Below, piece by piece: positions 7,418 through 15,744 of a stretch of DNA of 52,903 nucleotides. The notes under the pieces are model-generated. The model worked only from the letters and a program-made list of their open reading frames with translations. It was not told the origin of the DNA and made no database searches. A program made the position numbers and the translations under genes. Position 1 is the stretch's first letter. Each line of letters begins with the position of its first letter. The DNA is from Armatimonadota bacterium (GTDB lineage: Bacteria; Armatimonadota; UBA10988), in the NCBI GenBank assembly GCA_016235455.1, contig JACRKZ010000156.1:1-52903 (forward strand). Reading direction: 5' to 3'.

Positions 7418-8690
7418 TGAGGAGCAGATCGCCGCCACGCGCGAGCAGCGTATGGCCTGGTGGCGCGAGGCGCGGTTCGGCATGTTCGTCCACTACGGGC
7501 TGCACACGGTGCTGGGCCGCAACGAGTGGGCCATGGCCATCGAGAACTGGCCCATCGCCGAGTATGAGCAGTTGGCCACCCAGTTCCAGCCCAAGCCCGG
7601 CTGCACGCGCGAGTGGGCCAGGCTGGCCAAGGCTGCCGGCATGAAGTACGCCGTGCTCACCAGCCGACACCACGAGGGCTTCAGCCTGTGGGACAGCCAG
7701 GTCAACCCGTACAACGTGGTCCGGTGCTGCCCCGGCGGGTTCGATGTGGTCGCCGAGTTCGTCGAGTCGTGCCGCGCCGAAGGGCTGGGCGTCGGGCTGT
7801 ACTTCTCGCTGATGGACTGGCACCATCCCGACAGCTGGCGCTGCGCCTTCGACCAGGCGGCGCGCGCGCGCTTCCAGGAGTTCCTGCGCGGCATGTTGCG
7901 CGAACTGCTGGGCGGCCGCTACGGCAAGATCGACATCCTCTGGTACGACGTGCCGGCGCCCATGGAGTCGCACGAGGGCTGGGGCTCGCTGGAAATGAAC
8001 CAGATGGTCCGCGAACTGGCGCCCGACATCCTCATCGACAACCGCTCGCGGCTCGATGAGGACTTCTCGACCCCGGAGGAGCACATCACCGCCGCTCAGG
8101 GCGGTCGCGGCTGGGAGGCGTGCATGACCTTCAACCGCATCTCGTGGGGCTACCTGGACAGCGCGCAGGCCGAGCCGTACAGCTACAACGCCCAGGGCAT
8201 CCTGCGCATGTTGCACACGGTCTGCTCCGGCAGCGGCAACCTGTTGCTCAACATCGGACCGCAGGTGGACGGCAGTGTGCCGGCCGAGGCGGTTGAGCCG
8301 CTGAAGACCGTCGGGCAGTGGTTGGCGGCCAACGGCGAGGCCGTCTATGGCCGGTTGGACCAGGCTACCGCGGGCACGGCCAGCGGCGTGGGTTCGTTCA
8401 GCCAACGGGGGAACAAGCTCTACTTCTGGCAGTGGATCTGGACCGATCAGCTCATCCTGGGCGGGTTCGAGACCAAGCTGTTGTCGATCAAGGCGTTGCC
8501 CGGCGGGCAGTCGGTCGGCTTCCGCCAGACCGAGCGCCAGATCATCGTTGACCCGCGGCCGGCGGAACTGCGCGACCCCATCGCCAACGTGACGATCTTT
8601 GAGCTGGAGTTCGAGGCGCCGCCCGTGCAGCGGCGATGCAGCGCCTACCCGCAGCTGCATGGCGGGCGTCAGTGGGTGGCCGATGCCTGA
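7389..8690 (+). CDS. Alpha-L-fucosidase, GH29, cytoplasmic
   Basis: 433 aa. The ATG at 7389 has CGGAGGG 6 nt upstream and is preferred to the in-frame GTG at 7371. The protein begins WWREARFGMFVHYGLHTV, the N-terminal GH29 barrel signature, followed by AKAAGMKYAVLTSRHHEGFSLW in pieces typical of the family. D187 in DILWYDVP is at the position of the GH29 nucleophile. The acid/base residue is poorly conserved in this family and I do not assign it. No signal peptide is visible, so it probably acts on imported fucosides, unlike the exported glycosidases elsewhere in the window. Its stop overlaps the ATG of the next gene by 8 nt, indicating translational coupling. Confidence 0.9.
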   Translation: MAELLSKSAYEEQIAATREQRMAWWREARFGMFVHYGLHTVLGRNEWAMAIENWPIAEYEQLATQFQPKPGCTREWARLAKAAGMKYAVLTSRHHEGFSLWDSQVNPYNVVRCCPGGFDVVAEFVESCRAEGLGVGLYFSLMDWHHPDSWRCAFDQAARARFQEFLRGMLRELLGGRYGKIDILWYDVPAPMESHEGWGSLEMNQMVRELAPDILIDNRSRLDEDFSTPEEHITAAQGGRGWEACMTFNRISWGYLDSAQAEPYSYNAQGILRMLHTVCSGSGNLLLNIGPQVDGSVPAEAVEPLKTVGQWLAANGEAVYGRLDQATAGTASGVGSFSQRGNKLYFWQWIWTDQLILGGFETKLLSIKALPGGQSVGFRQTERQIIVDPRPAELRDPIANVTIFELEFEAPPVQRRCSAYPQLHGGRQWVADA

Positions 8691-8949
8691 GCAATTCGGC
8701 ACCGTCGAAGAGCTGTTTGAGGCGGCGCGCGCGCTGGTTGCCAGGCTGGAGGCCTGCGGCCAGCGCGATGCCGCCTCCGAACTGCAGTCGGGCTTCGGGT
8801 GCCTCAACGGCCTGACCGACGGGTGGGCCAAGTTCCTCGAGGCGATTGACTGGGTGGTGGCCAACGCGGGCCGCCAACTCGGCCCCGCCGACAAGCAAGC
8901 TCTGGAGCGCCTGCAGGCCGAGGTGCGGCGCGCGGTCAAGCGCCAGTAG
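8683..8949 (+). CDS. Small helical hypothetical protein coupled to GH29
   Basis: 88 aa. The ATG at 8683 lies inside the last codons of the fucosidase gene (ATGCCTGA), so translation is probably coupled. The product (PEQFGTVEELFEAARALVARL to QALERLQAEVRRAVKRQ) is predicted all-helical with amphipathic stretches, has no signal or membrane segment, and contains one Cys pair (C25, C42). I do not recognise the family. Overlap with the enzyme gene suggests a partner or regulatory role, but there is no direct evidence. Confidence 0.7.
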   Translation: MPEQFGTVEELFEAARALVARLEACGQRDAASELQSGFGCLNGLTDGWAKFLEAIDWVVANAGRQLGPADKQALERLQAEVRRAVKRQ

Positions 8950-8963
8950 GCGCGCTGCCGGGC

Positions 8964-11900
8964 CTACGTGTCGGCCAGCACCCGCTGCAAGGCCGCGGCC
9001 AGCTCGGCCAGCTCGTAGGGCTTCTGGATGAACACGTCGTGCGGGCCGAGCTGGGCGCGCTCGCCGAGCACGTCGCGCGCATAGCCCGAGGCCATCAGCA
9101 CGCGCACGGTCGGCCGTATGGCGCGAATCTGGTCGGCGAGTTGGCGGCCGTTGAGGCCGGGCATCACCACATCCGTGAACAGCACGTCGATGGGCTCCTG
9201 CTCAGCGCAGGCCAGGCACTCTTCGGCCGTCTCGGCGGTGACGACGTGGTAGCCCAGGTAGCTGCAGATGCGGCTGGCCAGCAACCGCACTCCCGGCTCG
9301 TCCTCGGCGATGAGGACGGTGGCGCCGCTGGCCGCGGGCGGCGGCGCGACGTCGGGCTCGGGCGCGCTGACCGGCGCGCTGGTGCCCTGCGGCAGCAGGA
9401 TGGTGAAGGTGGCGCCGGCCCCGACCCGCGAGTGCACCTCGATCTGGCCGCGGTGCTGCTGAATGATACCGAAGCTGGTGGCCAGGCCGAGGCCGGTGCC
9501 GAGGTCGCCCTTGGTGCTGAAGAACGGCTCGAAGATGCGCTCTCGCGTGGTGTCGTCCATGCCGTGCCCGGTGTCGGCCACGGTCAGCGCGACATACTCG
9601 CCGGCCGCCAGCGGGCCGCAGTCGACGGCGACATGGCGCGGCTCAGTGCGTAGCGTCAAGCGGCCGCCGTCGGGCATGGCGTCCTGCGCGTTGAGCGCCA
9701 GGTTGAGCAGCACCTGCTCGATCTGTCCGCGGTCGGCGCGCGTGAACAGCGGCTCGGGGGCCAGCTCGAGGGCGATCTCGATGTCGTCGCGTAGCGACCG
9801 GCGCATGAGCGACTGGAAGTCGCGCACCACCTCGCCCAGGTCGATGTCGCTGACCACCAGGGTCTGCCGGCGGCCAAACGCGAGCAACTGCTTGACCAGG
9901 TCGCGCGCACGGTGCGAAGCGCTGACGATCTCGCCCAGGGCCTGGCGGCGCGGGTCGCCCGGGGCGAACTCAGCCATGCTCGTCTCGGCATGTCCGAGGA
10001 TGGGTGTGAGCACGTTGTTCAGGTCGTGGGCGATGCCGCCGGCCAGCTGGCCGATGGCCTCCATCTTCTGCGCCTGCCGCAGCTCGGCTTCGAGCGCCAT
10101 CTCGCGGCTGACGTCGCGCTGCACGGCGACGAAGCGGGCCGTCTGACCCTTCTCGTCGACCACTGGCGCGATGGTCATCTCGCTGGTCAGCAGGTGTCCG
10201 TCGCGATGGCGGTCGACCACGCGGCCCGACCAGACGGCACCTGAGTTGATGGTTCGCCACAGGTGCGCGTAGAAGTCCGCCGAGTGCTCGTCGCTGCGCA
10301 GCACGCTGGGCAGTTGGCCGAGCACCTCGTCGCGCTGGTATCCGGTGAGGCGCTCGAAGGCGGGGTTCACGTATTCGAGCGCGCCGTGGGGATCGGTGAT
10401 GACGATGCTTTCGCCGGCCTGGTCCATGGCGGTGACGAGGTGGCGCAGTTCGGTCAGCGAACGCACGCGCTCGAGCTCGGCGCCGGCGCGCGCGGCGCAG
10501 ATGCGCAGCAGTGGCTCGATCTGCTGCGAGGTGAGGATCGGTCCGTCGTGCCAGAGCGTGATGACGCCGATGGGTTGACCGTCGCTCGCCGGCAGGATGG
10601 CGGCCGAGAAGCTCTCCAGGCGGCTACGGCACGGTGCCGACGGCCAGTAGGCGTCGGCGCCGCTGCTCACGCTGAGCACGCCGCCGGCGACCAGTTTGGC
10701 CCACGCCGCGCCATCGAGCGGCAGGTCGAAGGCCGGCTGGGGCTGGCCTTCGATGACGTGTGCCAGTGAGCGCAGGCGCCCGTCGACGATCTCGGCCACG
10801 AAGCAGCCGGCGCAGTCTGCGGCTTCAGCCAGTGCCCGCGCCAACGCGGCGAAGAAGGCCATGCCCGTGGTCTGGGCCGTGCCCTCCACCGTGGTGCGCA
10901 GGAGCCGCTCGACCAGTTTGCGCTCGCCCACGTCGCGCAGCACCACCTGCACCGCCGGCTGCCCATCAAACGTCACGGGCGCGGGTGCCACCTCCACATC
11001 GAGCAGCGTGCCGTCGAGCCGGAACAGCATCTGCTCCATGGGCGGCACGCTCTGGGTATCAGCCAGCAGCCGCATGCGCTCGCTGACCTCGCCTCGCTGG
11101 GTGGGATGCACGAAGTCGAAGGCGCTGCGGCCCAGCAGTTGCGCCTCGCTGTCGGCGCCGAGCAGGGCCAACGCGGCAGCGTTGGCCAGCACGATGGTGG
11201 CATCGCGGTGCACGACGATGGCCTCGGGCGAACGCTCGACGAGCACGCGGAAGCGGGCCTCGCTCCTGGCCATGGCTTGCTCGGCATGCCGGTGCTCGGT
11301 GATGTCGCGAGCCACGCCATGCACCGCCAGCCACTCACCGTTGTCATCGAGCAGAGCGTTGCCGACCACCTCGATCCAGACCGTCCGGCCGTCGCGTGTG
11401 ATCATCCGGATCTCGACGCGCTCCGAACGGGCACAGGCGTTGGCCAGGGCCTGGCGCTGCTCTGCGGTACAGTAGTCCTCGGGTGGTACCAGGTCCCACA
11501 CGTCTCGGCCCAGGATCTCCTCCGGCAAGTAGCCAAGCAGGCCCTCGACCGCGCCGTTCACGTAGGTGAGCTGCCCGGACCTGTCCACCTCGAACAGGGT
11601 GTCCTTCACACTCGCGGTGAGCAGGGCGAGCCGGCGCTCGCTGGTCTGGCGTGCTTCCTCGGCCTGACGCCAGGCGGCGATCTCCCAGGCCAGGTCGGCC
11701 AGTTGGTAGACCAGCTCGACGTCGTCGTCGCCGTAATCGCGCGGCTTGTTGCCCACGCCCAGCACCGCCACCGGCAGACCGTTGCGTAGCACCGGCACGG
11801 TCAACACGCGCTCGACGGTCGCGTGTCCCTCGGGCAGCGCGCGCCGCCCAGGCCGTGCCGCATAGTCGTTGCGCACCACCGGCTGGCAGAGCTCCAGGCA

Positions 11901-13163
11901 CTCGGCCCAGACGCCGACCTCGTCGGGCTCGTAGCTATGCGCGAGCGCTTGCGCTCGGCAGAACTGGGTCGTGGTCCGCGTCGACCACGCCTGCACCGCC
12001 ACGCTGCGGGCGAGCGGGTCAACGAAGTGGAAGAAGCCGGTCAGACTGCCGGTCAGCCACTCCGCCTCGTCGAGTGTTGCCACCAGCACCTCGTGCAGGC
12101 TGTGGGTCTGGGCGTACTCCAGCAGCCGCACGCGTGCCGCTTGGAGCATCTGCTCATGGTGACGCTGCTGGATATCGCGCGCCACGCCGACCACGCCGCT
12201 GGTTCGGCCGCGCTGGTCGAGCAGGGGAGACTTGCGGGTCTCGGTGTACGCCACCCGGCCCTGGGCGCCCGGTATGGCTTCCTCGACCTGACGCGTCCGG
12301 CCGTCGGCCAGGACCTGGGCGTCGACCGCGCAGAGCCGCGCCGCGGTGTCCGGCTCGAACAGATCGCTGCTCCGCGAGCCGATGATCGTCTTGGCTGGGC
12401 GGTCGATCAACCGCTCGAAGGCCGGGTTCACCGCGCGGTAGCGACCTTCCAGGTCCTTGACGCAAACGGCGTCGGGAATGGCATCGAGCACGCCGCGCAG
12501 CATGGCCCGGTCTTGATGGGCGGCCTGCTCGGCGCGGAAGCGCAGCAGTACCGAACCGGTCTCCGCCGCCAAGGCGCACAGCGCTTCCAGCCCGCCGGCA
12601 TCAGCCGAGTAGCGATGCGCGGAGGCCACGTTGACGAACCCCACTACCTCATCGCGCGCGCGAATGGCAATGGCATAGCCGCAGGTGAGCCCGAACTGGC
12701 TGCGTAGCGCCGAGAGGTGGCCGCAGTTGGTGATCAGATCGAGTGGACGCGGCTCGGCCAGGGTGGCCACCACCACCGGGCTGTCGAGCGGCATGTAGCG
12801 CACCTGCTCGACCATGGCCGGCGGCAGCCCGATGTGATGCCGCAGCACCAGCCAGTCGCCCTCCGTGCCGTAGACGCCGCCCGCTTCGAGCCCGGTCAGT
12901 TCCAGCGCCGCGCTCAACAACTGGATATTGGCCTGCGCCATGGTGGCGCTGCCGGCGACGGCGACGATACCGTCCCGCAGGCGCCCGCGCCGGGCCTCGG
13001 TCGTGGCCAGCAGCGCGTCACGCTCAGCGGCCAGGCGACCGAGCAGGGCGCGCACGTCGGCCGGAATGTCCGGTCGCGCCATCGCTGACGTCACGGTCAG
13101 CGCACCGTCCTCGTTTGCCGCGTCTGGCCCTAGCACGTCCACACTCGCCTGTCGCCCTGACAT
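8964..13163 (-). CDS. Soluble hybrid sensor histidine kinase, 3 GAF + 4 PAS + HisKA + HATPase + REC
   Basis: 1399 aa with no signal peptide or transmembrane segment, so a cytoplasmic sensor. Approximate order: GAF 65-215, PAS 225-340, GAF_2-like 350-495 (WLTGSLTGFFHFVDP), PAS 510-630, PAS 640-750, GAF 770-905, PAS 915-1035, HisKA with H1046 (GGIAHDLNN), HATPase 1150-1262 (DTGHGMDD, GTGLGLA), and a receiver domain 1282-1397 with phospho-acceptor D1331 (VLFTDVVMPG). PAS domains end in the usual RDI/RDV motifs. None of the PAS or GAF domains shows an obvious haem or flavin signature that would name the signal. No response regulator is adjacent, so the output partner lies elsewhere. The start at 13163 has no clear ribosome site and could shift by up to about 30 codons. 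Confidence 0.93.
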   Translation of the reverse strand: MSGRQASVDVLGPDAANEDGALTVTSAMARPDIPADVRALLGRLAAERDALLATTEARRGRLRDGIVAVAGSATMAQANIQLLSAALELTGLEAGGVYGTEGDWLVLRHHIGLPPAMVEQVRYMPLDSPVVVATLAEPRPLDLITNCGHLSALRSQFGLTCGYAIAIRARDEVVGFVNVASAHRYSADAGGLEALCALAAETGSVLLRFRAEQAAHQDRAMLRGVLDAIPDAVCVKDLEGRYRAVNPAFERLIDRPAKTIIGSRSSDLFEPDTAARLCAVDAQVLADGRTRQVEEAIPGAQGRVAYTETRKSPLLDQRGRTSGVVGVARDIQQRHHEQMLQAARVRLLEYAQTHSLHEVLVATLDEAEWLTGSLTGFFHFVDPLARSVAVQAWSTRTTTQFCRAQALAHSYEPDEVGVWAECLELCQPVVRNDYAARPGRRALPEGHATVERVLTVPVLRNGLPVAVLGVGNKPRDYGDDDVELVYQLADLAWEIAAWRQAEEARQTSERRLALLTASVKDTLFEVDRSGQLTYVNGAVEGLLGYLPEEILGRDVWDLVPPEDYCTAEQRQALANACARSERVEIRMITRDGRTVWIEVVGNALLDDNGEWLAVHGVARDITEHRHAEQAMARSEARFRVLVERSPEAIVVHRDATIVLANAAALALLGADSEAQLLGRSAFDFVHPTQRGEVSERMRLLADTQSVPPMEQMLFRLDGTLLDVEVAPAPVTFDGQPAVQVVLRDVGERKLVERLLRTTVEGTAQTTGMAFFAALARALAEAADCAGCFVAEIVDGRLRSLAHVIEGQPQPAFDLPLDGAAWAKLVAGGVLSVSSGADAYWPSAPCRSRLESFSAAILPASDGQPIGVITLWHDGPILTSQQIEPLLRICAARAGAELERVRSLTELRHLVTAMDQAGESIVITDPHGALEYVNPAFERLTGYQRDEVLGQLPSVLRSDEHSADFYAHLWRTINSGAVWSGRVVDRHRDGHLLTSEMTIAPVVDEKGQTARFVAVQRDVSREMALEAELRQAQKMEAIGQLAGGIAHDLNNVLTPILGHAETSMAEFAPGDPRRQALGEIVSASHRARDLVKQLLAFGRRQTLVVSDIDLGEVVRDFQSLMRRSLRDDIEIALELAPEPLFTRADRGQIEQVLLNLALNAQDAMPDGGRLTLRTEPRHVAVDCGPLAAGEYVALTVADTGHGMDDTTRERIFEPFFSTKGDLGTGLGLATSFGIIQQHRGQIEVHSRVGAGATFTILLPQGTSAPVSAPEPDVAPPPAASGATVLIAEDEPGVRLLASRICSYLGYHVVTAETAEECLACAEQEPIDVLFTDVVMPGLNGRQLADQIRAIRPTVRVLMASGYARDVLGERAQLGPHDVFIQKPYELAELAAALQRVLADT

Positions 13164-13271
13164 CCGTCGCCACTACCATAACAGCAGCATGGTGCGCGCT
13201 CACCTCCCAGTGTTGGGGAGGAATGAACCGAACGTAAACTTGGCTGGCGCCGGAGTCGCGGCGGCGTCGGG

Positions 13272-14363
13272 TCAGACCATCTGCTGCGCCAGCGTCCACA
13301 CATTCATAATGGAGGCCACGTAGAGATCAGGCCCCTTGCGGCCATCGGGTGCGGCCCATTCCACGACGCCGTTCTGCTGGTAGTAGGCCATCAGCTCGGC
13401 CATGGTCCGGCGCGCCAGTTCCGGAGCCACGCCGTTCAGCGCTTTGATCAGCCAGCCCGAGGCCGTGCCCCAGTAGCCGCCGTTCTGGTAGGTGCCTGCC
13501 GGCACGTTGCCAAACAGGCTCTGCCAGACCTGGTCGCCCGGCAGATGCCGCACCTGGCCGGCGAAGGTGTAGTCGGCGTAGTGCGCCGCCAGCCAGCGCG
13601 CCACGCGGTCGCGCCGTTCGGCGCTGCCGATGCCCTCGGCCACCAGGAAGGCGTTGCCCCAGACGTCGATCTGGCGGCAGACCTCGTTGGCCGCCAAGTA
13701 GATGCCCTGGCCTTCATCCCACAGCAGCCGTAGGCCGTCCTCGGCCGCGGCGATGGCCGCCTGGTAGCGGCTGGCCTGCTCAGGGTCGAGACTGGCCATC
13801 TGGCGGCAGGCGCAGACCCACAGCAGCGAGCAGAACAGGTCGTGCCCACCCTTGGCCACCGTGTCCTGGAAGCCGTAGGTGCTTGAGCGCTCCTGGGGAT
13901 CGTTGAACACCAGGCCGCGGTTGAGCGGCATCCAGGCCAGCCCGCGCCGCAGCACCGGCAGCGCCGCTTTGACCAGTTCGGCGTCGTGGTGACGGCGGTG
14001 GTAGTGGTAGACGGTGGCCACCAGGAACAGCGGGTTGTCCAGCGCCGGCCCATGGCCTAGGGGCCCCTCAATGCCGCCGGGATGGAAGAGCGGCACGAGC
14101 CGCTGGTTGACGCGGTCGGGCACCGCGCCGTCGTGGCGCCCGCCGGCCAGCAACACCCCAATCGCCGCGCGCGACTCGTCGCGCCCGAGGAACTCGCCGC
14201 CATGCTCCAGCAGGTAGGCATAGTCGCGCGTCCACAGCGCGCCGTAGTTGCCCACGCCGTCGGGGGTGAACAGCGTGGTACCGTCGAGCGCCTTGAGGCG
14301 GCAGGTGCGGGCCACCTCGACGCACTTGTTGCGCGCCCAGGCGAGGAGTTCGGGGTTCGGCAT
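13272..14363 (-). CDS. Six-hairpin (alpha/alpha)6 glycosidase-like protein
   Basis: 363 aa, probably cytoplasmic (no signal peptide). The pattern of paired helices with GALWTRDYAYLLEHGGEFLG, LDNPLFLVATVYHYHRR and YQNGGYWGTASGWLIKAL is that of the six-hairpin glycosidase superfamily (GH15/GH37/GH63/GH94-like barrels). The WTRD motif near residues 43-46 is typical of the substrate pocket. The family within the superfamily cannot be set by eye. The ATG at 14363 lies 3 nt after the stop of the Gfo/Idh/MocA gene, so the two are co-transcribed and presumably act on the same carbohydrate: one cleaves, the other oxidises or epimerises. Confidence 0.75.
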   Translation of the reverse strand: MPNPELLAWARNKCVEVARTCRLKALDGTTLFTPDGVGNYGALWTRDYAYLLEHGGEFLGRDESRAAIGVLLAGGRHDGAVPDRVNQRLVPLFHPGGIEGPLGHGPALDNPLFLVATVYHYHRRHHDAELVKAALPVLRRGLAWMPLNRGLVFNDPQERSSTYGFQDTVAKGGHDLFCSLLWVCACRQMASLDPEQASRYQAAIAAAEDGLRLLWDEGQGIYLAANEVCRQIDVWGNAFLVAEGIGSAERRDRVARWLAAHYADYTFAGQVRHLPGDQVWQSLFGNVPAGTYQNGGYWGTASGWLIKALNGVAPELARRTMAELMAYYQQNGVVEWAAPDGRKGPDLYVASIMNVWTLAQQMV

Positions 14364-14366
14364 GGG

Positions 14367-15551
14367 TCAGGCTCCGGGCCAGGTATAGCCTGGGATCTTG
14401 AGCAACTCGCCGTCCTTAAGTGCCGACTGATGCGCCACGATGCCACCGACGGTCATGTTCAGCGCCCAGGCGATGTTGACCAGCGGCTGCCGGTCCAGCA
14501 GCACCGCCTGCACGAACTCGTTGCACAGATGCCCATGCGACCCGCCATGGCCGCCGGCTTCGACGCCGGGCGGCAGCGCCGGCTTGCGCAGGTCCACGCC
14601 GGCAGGCACCTTGGCCGAGAAGGCCTGGTTGAAGGCGCCCTTGCTGCCGCGGATGCGGCCCATCTCACCCTCGTGGCCGGGCGTGGCCCAGCTCACGGCC
14701 ATGCGTGCCGAGCCGCCTTCGGACGTCTTGAACAGCGCGATCTCGGTCGCGAAGGGGTTCTTGTACGGGTTGGCGCCGGGCTGGAACTGGTCGATGCCGC
14801 ACTTGCTGCCCAGGCAGGAGACCGCGGTGAACCGGCCGCCGGCTACGCACACGTGGTAGGCGTTGGAGTGCGTGGGATACCACTGCGGCGGCAGGCCCAC
14901 GCGCCAGCCCTTGTAGCTGTCGATGGGCGTGCTCATGTAATGGTAGTACTCGCCCTCGGCATAAACCAGGTCGCCCAGCGCGCCAGCGGCATGGAGCCCG
15001 CGCATGGCGACCATGTCGTCGTGGAAGGCCGAGGTCTCGAACATCATGTACTTGAGGCCAGACTTCTTCACCGCCTCATACACGGCGTCGGCCTCCTCCA
15101 GGCTGCCAAACACCGCCGGCACCGCGCAGGCCACATGCTTGCCGTGCTTCAGCACCTCCATGACATGCCGGCCATGGCTGGGCGCGTCGGTGGCCACGAA
15201 CACGGCCTCGATGCGGTCATCCTTGACCAGTTCCTCCAGCGAGGGATAGGTCTTGGCACAGCGGCAGGCCTTGGCCAGGCCGTCGCAGCGCTCGGGGATC
15301 AGGTCGCTGACGGCGACCACCTCGACGTTGGGATGGTTCTGGAAGCCGAACTGCGCGCCGAACTGGCAGACGCCGTAGCCGACGATGCCGACTCGCAGTT
15401 TCCGCTCCGAGAACGGCTGCCAGACGCGCGCGGCGTTGGGGTCGTCCTTGGCTTTCTCGAAGCCGGCGATGTTGGGCTGCGCGCCCGCGGCACCGACGGC
15501 GCCGATGGCGGTGGCAAGGAGGAAGTCACGTCGTTGGAGGGTGGTGGCCAT
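14367..15551 (-). CDS. Tat-exported Gfo/Idh/MocA family oxidoreductase
   Basis: 394 aa. The start at 15551 (MATTLQRRDFLLATAIGAVGAAGA) gives a twin-arginine signal; 19 extra codons upstream are unsupported. The Rossmann domain begins at RKLRVGIVGYGVCQFGAQ (GxGxxG-like), and residues about 170-380 are the alpha/beta C-terminal domain. The usual catalytic EKP motif at the end of the NAD domain is replaced by CAVPAVFG, as in many exported planctomycete-type members, so classical dehydrogenase activity is uncertain. A secreted enzyme would have to carry its cofactor folded through Tat. It forms an operon with the six-hairpin glycosidase and is separated from the upstream GH78 gene by a palindromic gap. 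Confidence 0.85.
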   Translation of the reverse strand: MATTLQRRDFLLATAIGAVGAAGAQPNIAGFEKAKDDPNAARVWQPFSERKLRVGIVGYGVCQFGAQFGFQNHPNVEVVAVSDLIPERCDGLAKACRCAKTYPSLEELVKDDRIEAVFVATDAPSHGRHVMEVLKHGKHVACAVPAVFGSLEEADAVYEAVKKSGLKYMMFETSAFHDDMVAMRGLHAAGALGDLVYAEGEYYHYMSTPIDSYKGWRVGLPPQWYPTHSNAYHVCVAGGRFTAVSCLGSKCGIDQFQPGANPYKNPFATEIALFKTSEGGSARMAVSWATPGHEGEMGRIRGSKGAFNQAFSAKVPAGVDLRKPALPPGVEAGGHGGSHGHLCNEFVQAVLLDRQPLVNIAWALNMTVGGIVAHQSALKDGELLKIPGYTWPGA

Positions 15552-15615
15552 GGTGCTGATCTCTCTGTTCGCGATGTTCGGCGGTGGTTGGGCTGGTCCT
15601 TCGCGCACATGTCAG

Positions 15616-15687
15616 CCACGAGAGGACACAAAGAGCACAGAGGGGAGCTATGGTGGTGGTCTCTGTGGTCTCTGTGCTCTCTTGTGG
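15616..15687. repeat. Intergenic imperfect palindrome built of CACAGAG-like units
   Basis: The arms 15616-15643 and 15660-15687 pair at 22 of 28 positions around a 16-nt loop. Each arm is itself a run of short units (CACAGAG, ACACAAAGAG). The element lies 57 nt after the GH78 stop and upstream of the Gfo/Idh gene, and could fold in either transcript. Such units recur as dispersed intergenic repeats in several phyla. Confidence 0.65.
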
Positions 15688-15744
15688 TTGGGTTGCGTAT
15701 GTTCGTCCGTGCTCGGCACTGTATGCCGACCAGCGGACGCCTAC

